DNA of 64,000 nt from Actinomycetota bacterium (GTDB lineage Bacteria > Actinomycetota > Acidimicrobiia > Acidimicrobiales > JAJPHD01): positions 62,001-126,000 of the forward strand of contig JAJPHD010000017.1 of the NCBI GenBank assembly GCA_021325455.1. The letters are read 5' to 3'. The position numbers and the translations under genes were made by a program. Every line of letters begins with the position of its first letter. The first letter of the stretch is position 1. Positions 16,118 to 27,899 of this stretch are shown one piece after another. The notes beneath the pieces are model-generated. The model saw only the letters and a program-made list of their open reading frames with translations, ran no database searches and was not told the origin of the DNA.

Positions 16118-16528
16118 GTGGACGCAGGGTACCCGCTGGTCGGTATGGGGGTAGTGAGGGTCATGCGCCGGACCCTGGTGAGCGCCGGGGTGCTGGCTGC
16201 GGCCTGCCTGGCCCTGGCCCTGGCCTTGGGCTACCCGGCTGTCGGCGCCGGGGCGGTGGTGGGCCTCTTCCTCGGGGCTGGCAACGCCTATGGCATGCGC
16301 CGCATGGTGGGGCGGGCAGCCGCCACCGGCGAGACCAGCAAGCGGGCCCTGGCCGGTGCCAGCATCAGCCGCCTGGGGGTGGTCACGGCGGGGGTGTTCA
16401 TCCTCTTCCTCATCGACCAGCACGCCGGCCTGGGCTCGCTGGTCGGCCTGGCGCTGTTCCAGATGTCCATCCTGGCCAACTCCTCCCGGGTCCTGCTCCG
16501 CCAGCTGAGGAGAGAGGCGGGCCTGTGA
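16118..16528 (+). CDS. atpI: ATP synthase subunit I-like membrane protein
   Basis: A 136-residue membrane protein with four hydrophobic segments (TLVSAGVLAAACLALALALG, AVGAGAVVGLFLGAGNAYG, ISRLGVVTAGVFILFLI, GLGSLVGLALFQMSILANS), standing first in the atp operon where AtpI normally lies. AtpI helps assemble the c-ring or supply Mg2+; it is poorly conserved, so the call rests mainly on position and topology. GTG at 16118 follows an AGGGAGAGAG site; an ATG at 16145 is an alternative. The TGA overlaps the atpB GTG. Confidence 0.7.
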   Translation: MDAGYPLVGMGVVRVMRRTLVSAGVLAAACLALALALGYPAVGAGAVVGLFLGAGNAYGMRRMVGRAAATGETSKRALAGASISRLGVVTAGVFILFLIDQHAGLGSLVGLALFQMSILANSSRVLLRQLRREAGL

Positions 16529-17328
16529 TCCACCACGGCGACCTGGTGCTGGCCGCCGCCCAGGCACCCCACCAACTGGTCCACGCTGGCATCCTGCGCC
16601 CCCCCTTCCCCAAGGCGGCCAACTGCGCCAACAACCACGTCTGCGTCACCGACGACGTGGCCATCAAGTTCTTCGGCCAGGAGCTGGACATCAACGACAT
16701 CTGGGCCACCTGCGTGGCGGCCCTCATCGTGGGCGGCCTGGGGATCTACACGGCCCGCAGGGCGACCAGCGGCGTCCCGGGCAAGCTCCAGCTGGCCTGG
16801 GAGGGCCTGATCGGCTGGATCACCGATCAGGTGGAGAGCCGGGTGGGCCCGGCAGGACGCCAGGTCGTGCCCCTGGCGGTGTGCATCTTCGCCTTCATCC
16901 TGATCGCCAACTGGTTCGAGATCTTCTGGCCCGCCGGCCACGCCCCCAACTACATGCCCACCCCCACCTCGAACGTCAACATCGACTACGCCATGGCCCT
17001 CACCGTGTTCGTCTACACGAACTGGGTGGCCATCAAGTCAGCCGGCCTGCGCAAGTACCTTCGCCACTACGCCAACCCCATCAAGGCGGTGGAGGAGCTG
17101 TCCAAGATCCTCTCGCTGTCGCTCCGACTCTTTGGCAACGTGTTCACGGGAGCCCTCATCCTGGCGCTCATCGCCGGCCTGTTCCCCCTGTTCATCATCC
17201 CCTTCGCCGACATTGTCTGGGTCCCCTTCGACCTGTTCATCTTCGCCATACAGGCCTTCATCTTCTCGTTGCTGACGATCATCTACTACACGGAGGCCGT
17301 CAACCTCGGCAAGGAGGGTGCCCACTAG
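16525..17328 (+). CDS. atpB: ATP synthase Fo subunit a
   Basis: A 267-residue membrane subunit that forms the proton half-channels against the c-ring. The essential Arg sits in ELSKILSLSLRLFGNVFTGALIL near residue 195, with the usual IFAIQAFIFSLLTIIYY as last helix. The N-terminal ~40 residues (with CANNHVCV) are outside the membrane and contain two Cys. GTG start overlaps the atpI stop (GTGA). Confidence 0.96.
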   Translation: MIHHGDLVLAAAQAPHQLVHAGILRPPFPKAANCANNHVCVTDDVAIKFFGQELDINDIWATCVAALIVGGLGIYTARRATSGVPGKLQLAWEGLIGWITDQVESRVGPAGRQVVPLAVCIFAFILIANWFEIFWPAGHAPNYMPTPTSNVNIDYAMALTVFVYTNWVAIKSAGLRKYLRHYANPIKAVEELSKILSLSLRLFGNVFTGALILALIAGLFPLFIIPFADIVWVPFDLFIFAIQAFIFSLLTIIYYTEAVNLGKEGAH

Positions 17329-17376
17329 AGCCTGATCCCCGCCGGCATGGCAGGTCCGGGTGACCGAGCCCGATAG

Positions 17377-17784
<408 letters not shown>

Positions 17785-17812
17785 GGGTGCGACCGGCAGG
17801 AGAGGAGCGGCC

Positions 17813-18319
17813 ATGATCGCCACCACAAACAACTTCATCCTCCCCAACGCCACCTTCATCCCCGAGGCCATCACCTTCTTCATCCTCTTGTACCTGCTGG
17901 CCAAGTACGTCCTGCCGCCCATCAAGGCCCGCATGGACGAGCGCCAACAGCAGATCGCCCAGTCCCTCGAGGTCATCGAGCAGGCCAAGGCGGCCGAGGA
18001 GGAGACCAAGGCCAGGGTCGAGGCCATGCTGGAGGAGGCCCGCCGTCAGGCCCGGGCCCAGATCGACCAGGCCACCCGCCTGGGCGAGGAGATGAGGGAG
18101 GAGCTGCGCCGTCGGGGCCAGGAGGAGTACCAGCGGGCCCTGGCCAGAGCCCAGGTCGAGATCGAGAGGGCCACCCAACGCGCCAGTGACGAGCTGCGCA
18201 GGCACGTGGCCGAGCTGGTGGTGACGGCATCGGAGCAGGTCCTCGGCCGGGAGCTGGACATCGACCGGCATCGGGACCTCATCGACGCCGCCATCGGCGA
18301 GGTGGAGACGAGTGCGTGA
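17813..18319 (+). CDS. atpF: ATP synthase Fo subunit b
   Basis: A 168-residue peripheral-stalk subunit: one N-terminal membrane helix (EAITFFILLYLLAKYVLPPI), then a long, highly charged coiled-coil (ARMDERQQQIAQSLEVIEQAKAAEEETKARVEAMLEE ... in pieces) that reaches up to F1. It is a separate gene here, unlike the b-delta fusion of mycobacteria. A strong AGGAGAGGAG site precedes the ATG. It overlaps atpH by 8 bases. Confidence 0.95.
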   Translation: MIATTNNFILPNATFIPEAITFFILLYLLAKYVLPPIKARMDERQQQIAQSLEVIEQAKAAEEETKARVEAMLEEARRQARAQIDQATRLGEEMREELRRRGQEEYQRALARAQVEIERATQRASDELRRHVAELVVTASEQVLGRELDIDRHRDLIDAAIGEVETSA

Positions 18320-19241
18320 GCAGCTGCGGGGCTTTGCGGCCGCGGTGCTGGGGAGCGCCCGGGAGGCAGGCGACCTGGCCCGGGTGAGGGGGGAGCTCCG
18401 GGTCCTGGCCGAGGCTGTCTTCGGCAGCGAGCCCCTCTATGACACCCTCACGGACGGGGCCATCCCGGTGGCCACCCGGCGGGCAGTGGTGGAGGACCTC
18501 CTCTCCGGGGCCGCCCCGGCAACGGTCCAGCTGGCCGGTGAGGCCATAGCCAACGAGCGCTCCGGCGAGGTGCCGCCCACCCTGGAGTGGCTGGTCGAGC
18601 GGGCCGAGGCCGAGGAACGGGCGGCCGAGGCGGGCCAACCGGCCTTCAACGACCCGCCGGCGGGCCGCAGCGCCATCAAGGCCAGGCTGGACGGCTTCGC
18701 CACCGCCTTGTTCCAGTCCCTGGAGGACCGCTCGGAGGTCGACGAGGCGGAGGACGAGCTCTTCCGCTTCGCCCGCACCGTGGAGGGCTCGGCCCCCTTG
18801 CGGGGGGCGCTCACCAACCCTGACGTCCCGGTCGAGGTCCGCCAGGCCGTGGTGACGGACCTGGTGGGAGGCAAGGTCCGGCCGGCCACGGCCCGCCTGA
18901 TCGCCTACACAGTGGGCGCCGCCCGGGCTCGCGGCCTGGTCGACCTGCTCGACTGGCTGGTGGAGAGGGCTGCCGCCGAGCGGGGCCTGCGGGTGGCCGA
19001 CGTGAGAGCGGCGGTGGACCTGGACGAGGGCCAGCGCCAGCGCCTGGCCGCCGCTCTGTCCCGGATGACGGGCCGGCCCGTCGAGCTGCGGGTCAGCGTC
19101 GACCCCTCGTTGCTGGGCGGGCTCAGGGTCCTGGTGGGCGACACCGTCATAGACGGGACCATCAGGAGACGCCTGGAGCGCCTGAGGGTCGAGCTGGCCT
19201 CCGAGGATACACTCGCCCCTCCCTCCCAGGTGGAGGGCTAG
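18312..19241 (+). CDS. atpH: ATP synthase delta subunit with duplicated N-terminal domain
   Basis: A 309-residue protein, much longer than the usual ~180. Residues ~5-105 and ~118-220 are two copies of the delta/OSCP N-terminal helical domain. Shared positions include GFA-A near the start, EL--A--V-GS-PL---LT, PV--R-AVV-DL--G---PAT, and LEWLVERA versus LDWLVERA at the end. The second copy is followed by the normal C-terminal delta domain (GQRQRLAAALSRMTGRPVEL ... GLRVLVGDTVIDGTI). Delta joins the b stalk to the top of F1; the extra domain may make a longer or stiffer stator. GTG start at 18312. Confidence 0.93.
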   Translation: MREQLRGFAAAVLGSAREAGDLARVRGELRVLAEAVFGSEPLYDTLTDGAIPVATRRAVVEDLLSGAAPATVQLAGEAIANERSGEVPPTLEWLVERAEAEERAAEAGQPAFNDPPAGRSAIKARLDGFATALFQSLEDRSEVDEAEDELFRFARTVEGSAPLRGALTNPDVPVEVRQAVVTDLVGGKVRPATARLIAYTVGAARARGLVDLLDWLVERAAAERGLRVADVRAAVDLDEGQRQRLAAALSRMTGRPVELRVSVDPSLLGGLRVLVGDTVIDGTIRRRLERLRVELASEDTLAPPSQVEG

Positions 19242-19331
19242 GTGCCCGCCCAGCCATTGCCCGAGGAGCCCGCCCCCGACCAGGCCCGCCCTCCCGACCA
19301 GCCCGACCAACGGAGCAAGGAACCAGGTTCG

Positions 19332-21002
19332 ATGTCAGAGCTAACCATCAACGCAGACGAGATAGCAGCCGCCCTGCGCCGGCATCTCGAGTCCTACCGG
19401 GCCGGGGTCAGCACCGAGCAGGTGGGCCGGATCACCGAGATCGGGGACGGCATCGCCCGAGTCTCGGGCCTGCCCGGAGCAGCCGTGAACGAGCTGTTGG
19501 AGTTCGAGGGCGGGACCATGGGCCTGGCCCTCAACCTGGACGAGGACACCATCGGCGCCGTCATCCTGGGCGAGACCAGCCACCTGGAGGAGGGAGACCT
19601 AGTCAAGGCCACGGGGCGCATCCTCTCCGTGCCCGTGGGGGACGGGCTGCTGGGCCGGGTGGTCAACGCCATCGGCGAGCCGATAGACGGCAAGGGCCCC
19701 ATAGCCTCCGACGCCTCTCGCCGGCTCGAGGTCCAGGCTCCCGGCATCGTGGACCGCCAACCGGTATCCGAGCCCCTCCAGACCGGCATCAAGGCCATCG
19801 ACACCATGATCCCCATCGGACGGGGTCAGCGCGAGCTCATCATCGGCGACCGCAAGACCGGAAAGACCACGATCTGTGTCGACACCATCCTGAACCAGCG
19901 TGGCCAGGGCGTTAAGTGCATATACGTCGCCATAGGCCAGAAGGGCACGACGGTGGCTTCCACCGTCGATACCCTGGACCGTTACGGCGCTCTCGAGTAC
20001 ACGGTCGTGGTCTCCGCCCCGGCGTCCGACCCTGCCCCCTTCAAGTACCTGGCCCCCTACGCCGGCTGCGCCATGGGTCAGCACTGGCTCGACAACGGCG
20101 AGGCCGCCCTCATCGTCTACGACGACCTCTCCAAGCAGGCCGAGGCCTACCGCCAGCTCTCCCTGCTGCTGCGCCGGCCACCCGGGCGCGAGGCCTACCC
20201 GGGGGATGTCTTCTACCTGCACTCCCGGCTCCTCGAGCGGGCGGCCAAGCTCTCCGACGCCAAGGGGGGCGGATCCCTCACCGCCCTGCCGGTCATCGAG
20301 ACCAAGGCGGGGGACATCTCGGCCTACATCCCCACCAACGTCATCTCCATCACCGACGGCCAGATCTTCCTCGTGACGGACCTCTTCTACTCCGGCGTGC
20401 GGCCCGCCATCGACGTGGGCAACTCCGTGTCCCGGGTGGGTGGGGCGGCCCAGATCAAGGCCATGAAGTCGGTGGTGGGGACGCTCAAGCTGGAGCTGGC
20501 CCAGTTCCGGGAGCTGGAGGCCTTCGCCACGTTCGGGTCCGAGCTGGACAAGGTCTCCCAGGCCCAGCTGGACCGGGGTTACCGCCTAACCGAGCTCCTG
20601 AAGCAGCCCATCAACGCCCCCATGCCCGCCGAGGAGCAGGTCATGGTGGTGTATGCCGGCACCAACGGCTACGTGGACGACGTGGCGGTCGAGGAGGTGC
20701 GCCGCTACGAGAAGGAGATGCTGGACTACCTGCGGGCCCGCCACCAGGACCTGCTGGAGGAGATCCGCACCACCGGGAAGCTGCCCGACGACGAGAGCCG
20801 CATCAAGGAGGCCATGGAAGGCTTCAAGCGCACCTTCTCCCCGCAAGTGGCGGGAGGCGCGCCGGCGAGCGGTGACGGGAGCCGGGCCAGCGGGGACGCC
20901 AGCCGGGCGGCGGGGGAGGAGGAGGCGCCGGGGGACGGGGCCCCGGCGGGCTCGCCGCAGCCGGGCCAGCCCTCCTCCGCCTCCGGGGACCAGGAGGGCT
21001 GA
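19332..21002 (+). CDS. atpA: ATP synthase F1 subunit alpha
   Basis: A 556-residue nucleotide-binding, non-catalytic F1 subunit. P-loop GDRKTGKTT near residue 170, and the conserved [18 protein letters not shown] and [23 protein letters not shown]. After the usual end ([14 protein letters not shown]) there is an extra ~45-residue tail rich in Gly, Ala, Ser and Glu. Actinobacterial (mycobacterial) alpha subunits also carry a C-terminal extension, reported to restrain ATP hydrolysis; this tail looks unrelated in sequence. ATG 19332 chosen over a GTG at 19242 because of the AAGGAACCAGG site and the family N-terminus [11 protein letters not shown]. Confidence 0.97.
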   Translation: MSELTINADEIAAALRRHLESYRAGVSTEQVGRITEIGDGIARVSGLPGAAVNELLEFEGGTMGLALNLDEDTIGAVILGETSHLEEGDLVKATGRILSVPVGDGLLGRVVNAIGEPIDGKGPIASDASRRLEVQAPGIVDRQPVSEPLQTGIKAIDTMIPIGRGQRELIIGDRKTGKTTICVDTILNQRGQGVKCIYVAIGQKGTTVASTVDTLDRYGALEYTVVVSAPASDPAPFKYLAPYAGCAMGQHWLDNGEAALIVYDDLSKQAEAYRQLSLLLRRPPGREAYPGDVFYLHSRLLERAAKLSDAKGGGSLTALPVIETKAGDISAYIPTNVISITDGQIFLVTDLFYSGVRPAIDVGNSVSRVGGAAQIKAMKSVVGTLKLELAQFRELEAFATFGSELDKVSQAQLDRGYRLTELLKQPINAPMPAEEQVMVVYAGTNGYVDDVAVEEVRRYEKEMLDYLRARHQDLLEEIRTTGKLPDDESRIKEAMEGFKRTFSPQVAGGAPASGDGSRASGDASRAAGEEEAPGDGAPAGSPQPGQPSSASGDQEG

Positions 21003-21008
21003 GGTCCC

Positions 21009-23467
<2,459 letters not shown>

Positions 23468-23469
23468 CC

Positions 23470-23841
23470 GTGGCGACCTTCCCCTTCGAGCTGGTCACCC
23501 CCGAGCGCACCCTGCTCGAGGGCGAGGCCGAGATGGTCACCCTCCGCTCCGCCGAGGGAGACATCGCCTTCCTGGCCGGCCACGTGCCTTACATCGGTGC
23601 CGTGCAGACCTGCCTGGTGCGGGTCCATCGTGGTGGCGGGCAGGTGGACGCGGCGGCCGTGCACGGAGGATTCGTGGAGGTGGCTGACGGCCGGCTCACC
23701 CTGCTCGCCGGGGTGGCCGAGGTCGAGGGGGAGGTGGACGTGGAGCGGGCCCGGCGGGCGCTGTCCAACGCCGAGTCGTCGGGGGACGAGGCCGCCCGGC
23801 GGCGGGCGGAGGTGAGGCTGGAGCTGGCGGGGGCGTCCTGA
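23470..23841 (+). CDS. atpC: ATP synthase F1 subunit epsilon
   Basis: A 123-residue protein with the N-terminal beta-sandwich (FPFELVTPERTLLEGEAEMVTLRSAEGDIAFLAGHVPYIGA, in parts) and a C-terminal helical pair (DVERARRALSNAESSGDEAARRRAEVRLELA). It couples rotor and F1 and can inhibit hydrolysis through its C-terminal helices. Last gene of the atp operon; GTG start. Confidence 0.95.
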   Translation: MATFPFELVTPERTLLEGEAEMVTLRSAEGDIAFLAGHVPYIGAVQTCLVRVHRGGGQVDAAAVHGGFVEVADGRLTLLAGVAEVEGEVDVERARRALSNAESSGDEAARRRAEVRLELAGAS

Positions 23842-23887
23842 CATCCTGGGGGGCCCCGCCTTCTCGTGGCTCCCGGCCCGGGGCCAG

Positions 23888-24015
23888 TGCTGGCGGGCCC
23901 GGCCTTCGTGGGCCCGCCCCGTGGGATCGCCTGGTGGGGCCGTCCAGTGGGCTTGTGCTGGCGGGCTCGGCCCCTGGGCCCGGTGCTGGCGGGCCCGGCC
24001 TTCGGGGCCCGCTCC
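23888..24015. repeat. Imperfect GC-rich direct repeats after atpC
   Basis: The unit TGCTGGCGGGCCCGGCCTTC (followed by G-GGGCCCG) appears near 23888, in a diverged form near 23956, and again near 23983. The copies are nearly self-complementary (GGGCCCG) and could form hairpins in the atp transcript. An 87-residue open frame across them is repetitive and not believed to be a gene. Confidence 0.45.
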
Positions 24016-24031
24016 GACGGCTTGGGTCTAC

Positions 24032-24072
24032 TTGGTACCGTGACGGTGCTTTTTGAAACGTCACCGTACCAA
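24032..24072. terminator. Probable bidirectional terminator between atpC and glpX
   Basis: A 14-base inverted repeat, TTGGTACCGTGACG and CGTCACCGTACCAA (one mismatch), encloses a 13-base loop containing TTTTT. It lies between the convergent ends of the atp operon and glpX. No U-tract follows the stem, so it may instead be an operator; the position favours a terminator. Confidence 0.5.
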
Positions 24073-24125
24073 CTACGGGTCTATGGCCATTGCGCAACCA
24101 GGGGAAACGTGCTGCGCATCGGGGC

Positions 24126-25202
24126 CTAGCGCTCCGGTACCAGGCCCACCTCCCGCAGCTTGGACATGCGATGGCTGGCGTCAATGCGCCGCACCGTGCC
24201 GGTCTTGGACCGCATGACCAGGGACTGGGTGAGGGCGCCGGCGCTGTGGAAGCGCACGCCTCGCAGCAACTCCCCGTCGGTTATGCCGGTGGCGGCGAAG
24301 AAGCAGTTGTCGCCGCGGACCAGGTCGTCGGTCGTGAGCACGGCCTCCAGGTCATAGCCCCGATCGATGGCCGCCTGACGCTCCGTCTCGTCCCGGGGCC
24401 ACAGACGGCCCTGGATCTCGCCGCCCATGCACTTGAGGGCGGCGGCGGCCAGCACTCCCTCGGGGGTCCCGCCCACGCCGAGCAGCAGGTCCACACCCGA
24501 CTCGGGCCAGGCCGTCGACATGGCACCGGCCACGTCCCCATGGTCGATGAGGCGGATGCGGGCGCCGGCCGCCCTGACCTGGGCGATGAGGTCGGCATGG
24601 CGGGGACGGTCCAGGATCACCACGGTCAGGTCTCCGACCTCGGAACCCTTGACCTTGGCCACCTCGGCCAGGTTCTCCTCCGGAGGGCGGGTGATGTCGA
24701 CATGGCCTGCCGCCTCGGGGCCCACCGCCAGCTTCTCCATGTAGACGCAAGGGCCAGGGTCGAACATCGTCCCCCGCTCGCTCACGGCTATGACTGACAG
24801 CGCCCCGCCCTGGCCGAGCGAGATCAGGGTGGTCCCCTCGATGGGGTCCACGGCGATGTCGGTGAGGGGCGGGTTCCCGTCCCCGATGCGCTCCCCGTTG
24901 TACAGCATGGGAGCCTCGTCCTTCTCACCCTCCCCTATGACCACGACCCCATCCATGGACACCGTGGCCAGGATCAGGCGCATGGCGTCCACGGCGGCCC
25001 CGTCGGCCGCCTCCTTGTCTCCCCGCCCCAGCCACCGGGAGGCGGCGAGGGCCCCGGCCTCGGTCACCCTCACCAGTTCCAGGGCCAGGTTCCGGTCCGG
25101 CGCGATGGGGTGGGTGGCAGCCCTTGCCGGCCGCCCGACGGGGCCCGCGGCACTGACTTGCCCGGTGTCCGGTAGCTGGCCGTGGTGCTGGAGGTCACTC
25201 AC
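24126..25202 (-). CDS. glpX: Class II fructose-1,6-bisphosphatase
   Basis: A 358-residue enzyme of gluconeogenesis, hydrolysing fructose 1,6-bisphosphate. GlpX signatures: [17 protein letters not shown] near 58, [18 protein letters not shown] near 85, the metal-site AVDPIEGTT near 115, and [24 protein letters not shown] near 240. The N-terminal ~30 residues are an extension with no family match, so a later start is possible. GTG at 25202 lies eight bases after TATCGT on the minus strand, suggesting leaderless expression. Divergent from murA. Confidence 0.95.
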   Translation of the reverse strand: MSDLQHHGQLPDTGQVSAAGPVGRPARAATHPIAPDRNLALELVRVTEAGALAASRWLGRGDKEAADGAAVDAMRLILATVSMDGVVVIGEGEKDEAPMLYNGERIGDGNPPLTDIAVDPIEGTTLISLGQGGALSVIAVSERGTMFDPGPCVYMEKLAVGPEAAGHVDITRPPEENLAEVAKVKGSEVGDLTVVILDRPRHADLIAQVRAAGARIRLIDHGDVAGAMSTAWPESGVDLLLGVGGTPEGVLAAAALKCMGGEIQGRLWPRDETERQAAIDRGYDLEAVLTTDDLVRGDNCFFAATGITDGELLRGVRFHSAGALTQSLVMRSKTGTVRRIDASHRMSKLREVGLVPER

Positions 25203-25210
25203 GGTGGACG

Positions 25211-25216
25211 ACGATA
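25211..25216 (-). promoter_or_regulatory. -10 box for leaderless glpX
   Basis: TATCGT on the minus strand, eight bases before the GTG start; no ribosome-binding site between. Confidence 0.5.
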
Positions 25217-25413
25217 GCCAATGCGGGCAAGGCTGGCAGGGGGCGGGCCCGAAGAGGGTGGTGCGGGGGCCGAGAGGTGGCGAGGGTCAAGGTGGCTCGA
25301 GCTGCAGCCAGGCGGTTCGGGACCTTGCGGAGCCGCAGGTCGGCGGCGGTGGGACCCCAGGGGGCCCGGGGGCCCCGGCGCCACCGATTCGCGGGCTGGG
25401 GGCTGCGGGCGGC

Positions 25414-25419
25414 AATACT
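25414..25419 (+). promoter_or_regulatory. -10 box for leaderless murA
   Basis: AATACT, seven bases before the ATG of murA; the flank GGCCGGC is the same as before prfA. Confidence 0.45.
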
Positions 25420-25426
25420 GGCCGGC

Positions 25427-26824
25427 ATGGATCAGATGGCGGGATCGGATCGCTTCCTCGTCCGGGCCGGCCGGCCCCTCTCGGGCACCGTACGGGTCCA
25501 GGGCGCCAAGAACTCGACGCTGAAGCTCATGGCGGCCTGCCTGCTCGCCCCGGGCCGCCACCGCCTCCACAACGTCCCTGACATCGTCGACGTCGACATA
25601 ATGTCCGAGCTCCTGCGGGCGCTGGGGGCCAGGGTGTGGCGGGCTCCGGCCCCAGGAGGCCCGGAGGGCAGGGCCGACGAGGGGGCGCCCCAGCGGCCCG
25701 GTCCTGGCTCCGGTGGGGGGTCCCGTGGCGTCGCCCGAGGCGCCGCGACCCCGCCTGCTTCCGGGAGAGGCCCGGCCGGGGGCCTGGTCATCGAGGTACC
25801 GGAGGATCTGGGCCACGAGACCCCCTACGAGCTGGTGGAGAGGATGCGGGCCTCCGTTGTGGTGCTGGGCCCGCTCCTCGCCCGCCAGGGTGCGGTGCGG
25901 CTGTCGATGCCCGGTGGTGACGACTTCGGTACCCGCCCCATCGACTACCACCTGCGGGGGCTTGAGGCCATGGGCGCCACCTTCGAGAGCTCCCATGGCT
26001 ACGTGGAGGGGCGATCCGGGCGGCTGGTTGGCAACCGGGTGGTGCTGGAGTACCCCAGCCACACCACTACGGACAATCTTGTGATGGCAGCCTCCCTGGC
26101 CAAGGGCCGGACCGTGATCGAGAATGCCGCCCGGGAGCCCGAGGTGGCGGACCTGGCAGCGTTCCTCAACCAGATGGGCGCCCAGATCGAGGGGGCGGGG
26201 ACCTCCCACATAGAGATCGAGGGCGCGGATCGCCTGGAACCGGCCGAGCACGGTGTCATCCCCGACCGGGTCGAGGCCGCCACCTATCTTGCCGCCGTCG
26301 GGATGGCGGGGGGCGAGATCGTGGTCGAAGGGGCCAGAGCCGAGCACATGGACATGCTGATCGCCAAGATGGGCGCGATGGGCCTACGGATCTCCCCCAT
26401 GTCCGGGGGCCTGTGGGCACAGGCCCCGGGACGCCTTCAAGCCACCGACGTCTCGACGCTGCCATACCCAGGAGTGGCCACGGACTATAAGCCCCTTCTC
26501 GTCACCCTGCTGTCCGTTGCGGAGGGAGCCAGCATCGTCACCGAGAACCTGTACACAGGGAGGTTCCGCTACGTCGACGAGCTCCGGCGCATGGGGGCGG
26601 ACCTCCGCACAGAGGGGCACCACGCCCTGATCCAGGGCGTTCCCCGCCTGTCGGGGGCCCAGGTGAAGGCCTGCGACATCAGGGCGGGGGCGGCCCTGGT
26701 ATTGGCGGGCCTGCGCGCCGAGGGGGAGACCGTTGTGACCCAGGCCCATCACGTGGACCGTGGCTACGAGGACCTGGCGGGCAAGCTGGCCGGCCTTGGT
26801 GCAGACGTCTCGCGCATCCCGTGA
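25427..26824 (+). CDS. murA: UDP-N-acetylglucosamine 1-carboxyvinyltransferase (Asp-type active site)
   Basis: A 465-residue enzyme transferring enolpyruvate from PEP to UDP-GlcNAc, first committed step of peptidoglycan synthesis. GAKNSTLKLMAA near 26 carries the active-site Lys-Asn. The catalytic loop reads MPGGDDFGTRPIDYH, so the residue matching E. coli Cys115 is Asp165; such enzymes are not inactivated by fosfomycin. A ~45-residue Gly/Pro/Ala-rich insert (about residues 72-118) interrupts the first domain just before VIEVPEDLGHE. Later motifs (NLVMAASLAKGRTVIENAAREPEV, RVEAATYLAA, TDYKPLLVTLLSVAEG) are normal. Its TGA overlaps the next GTG. Confidence 0.95.
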   Translation: MDQMAGSDRFLVRAGRPLSGTVRVQGAKNSTLKLMAACLLAPGRHRLHNVPDIVDVDIMSELLRALGARVWRAPAPGGPEGRADEGAPQRPGPGSGGGSRGVARGAATPPASGRGPAGGLVIEVPEDLGHETPYELVERMRASVVVLGPLLARQGAVRLSMPGGDDFGTRPIDYHLRGLEAMGATFESSHGYVEGRSGRLVGNRVVLEYPSHTTTDNLVMAASLAKGRTVIENAAREPEVADLAAFLNQMGAQIEGAGTSHIEIEGADRLEPAEHGVIPDRVEAATYLAAVGMAGGEIVVEGARAEHMDMLIAKMGAMGLRISPMSGGLWAQAPGRLQATDVSTLPYPGVATDYKPLLVTLLSVAEGASIVTENLYTGRFRYVDELRRMGADLRTEGHHALIQGVPRLSGAQVKACDIRAGAALVLAGLRAEGETVVTQAHHVDRGYEDLAGKLAGLGADVSRIP

Positions 26825-27822
26825 CGGCCCGTGTGCCGGCGCGAGGTAGGCCCTCTGTGACGGGTGCTCGCGGCCCCGGGGCCGATCCCGAAAGCCTCCT
26901 CCAGGCCGCGGCACAAGGTGACCGGTTGGCACTGGCCCGCCTGGTCTCGATGGTGGAGAGGGGCGGCGACCCGGCTCGAGAGGTGGGCCGGTTGGCCTTC
27001 CCCCGGGGAGGTCGTGCCTACACGGTGGGCATCACCGGCGCTCCCGGCGCAGGCAAGTCCACCTTGACCAGCCAGTTGATCGGACACCTGAGGTCTGGGG
27101 GCATCCAGGTGGGAGTGCTGGCCGTGGACCCCACCTCACCGTTCTCGGGCGGGGCCCTGCTGGGGGACCGAGTCCGCATGCAGGACCATGCTCTCGACCC
27201 GGGGGTGTTCATTCGGTCGATGGCCACCCGGGGGCACCTGGGAGGGCTGGCTCTGGCCGTCCCCGAAGCAATAAGGGTTCTCGATGCCGCAGGCCTCGAC
27301 ACCGTCCTGGTGGAGACGGTCGGCGTGGGCCAGGTGGAGGTGGAGGTGGCCGGGGCGGCAGACACGACGGTGGTGGTCGTGACCCCCGGCTCAGGGGACA
27401 GCATCCAGGCCAACAAGGCGGGCCTGCTGGAGATGGCCGATGTCTTCGTCATCAACAAGGCGGATCGACCGGGGACCCGGGACCTGAGGAGGGACCTCAA
27501 GCTGATGCTGCAGATGTCCCCTCCCCGGGAATGGCAACCGCCCATCGTGGAGGCGGTGGCCACGACCGGGCAGGGCATCGAGGATGTGTGGGGCGCGGTT
27601 GTCAGTCACCGTGCCTTCCTGGAGGAGGACGGCAGGGTGACGAGGTTGCGCCAGGCCCACCTCGAGGAAGAGCTGCGCCGCATCGTGGCCCGCCGCCTGG
27701 AGGAGCAGGCCAGGCGGGCCCTCTCCGATCCGGACCTGGATGAGGTCCGGGAGGACCTGGCCCAGCGTCGGATGGACCCCTACCAGGCAGCCGAGCGGGT
27801 CCTTGAGCACATGGTGGGTTGA
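26821..27822 (+). CDS. meaB: MeaB/ArgK-family G-protein chaperone
   Basis: A 333-residue SIMIBI GTPase. P-loop GAPGAGKSTLTSQL near 68, VLAVDPTSPFSGGALLGDRVRM near 100, FIRSMATRGHLGGLA near 130, VETVGVGQVEVEVA near 165, and the guanine-specifying NKAD near 212. MeaB proteins load and protect adenosylcobalamin-dependent mutases such as methylmalonyl-CoA mutase. No mutase gene is in the window, but methylmalonate-semialdehyde dehydrogenase at 59250 fits propionyl-CoA metabolism. GTG at 26821 overlaps the murA stop (GTGA). Confidence 0.93.
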   Translation: MTARVPARGRPSVTGARGPGADPESLLQAAAQGDRLALARLVSMVERGGDPAREVGRLAFPRGGRAYTVGITGAPGAGKSTLTSQLIGHLRSGGIQVGVLAVDPTSPFSGGALLGDRVRMQDHALDPGVFIRSMATRGHLGGLALAVPEAIRVLDAAGLDTVLVETVGVGQVEVEVAGAADTTVVVVTPGSGDSIQANKAGLLEMADVFVINKADRPGTRDLRRDLKLMLQMSPPREWQPPIVEAVATTGQGIEDVWGAVVSHRAFLEEDGRVTRLRQAHLEEELRRIVARRLEEQARRALSDPDLDEVREDLAQRRMDPYQAAERVLEHMVG

Positions 27823-27899
27823 CCGGCCAGGCATGGAGCCGCCCCGGGCCGACCGTCCGCCCGCGAGGGGCGCATGGTCCTGATCCCTGGCCTGGTGGC

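Noticed and set aside
23866-24129. A small gene of ~87 residues after atpC
   Set aside because: Its sequence follows the DNA repeats, with no RBS or family features.
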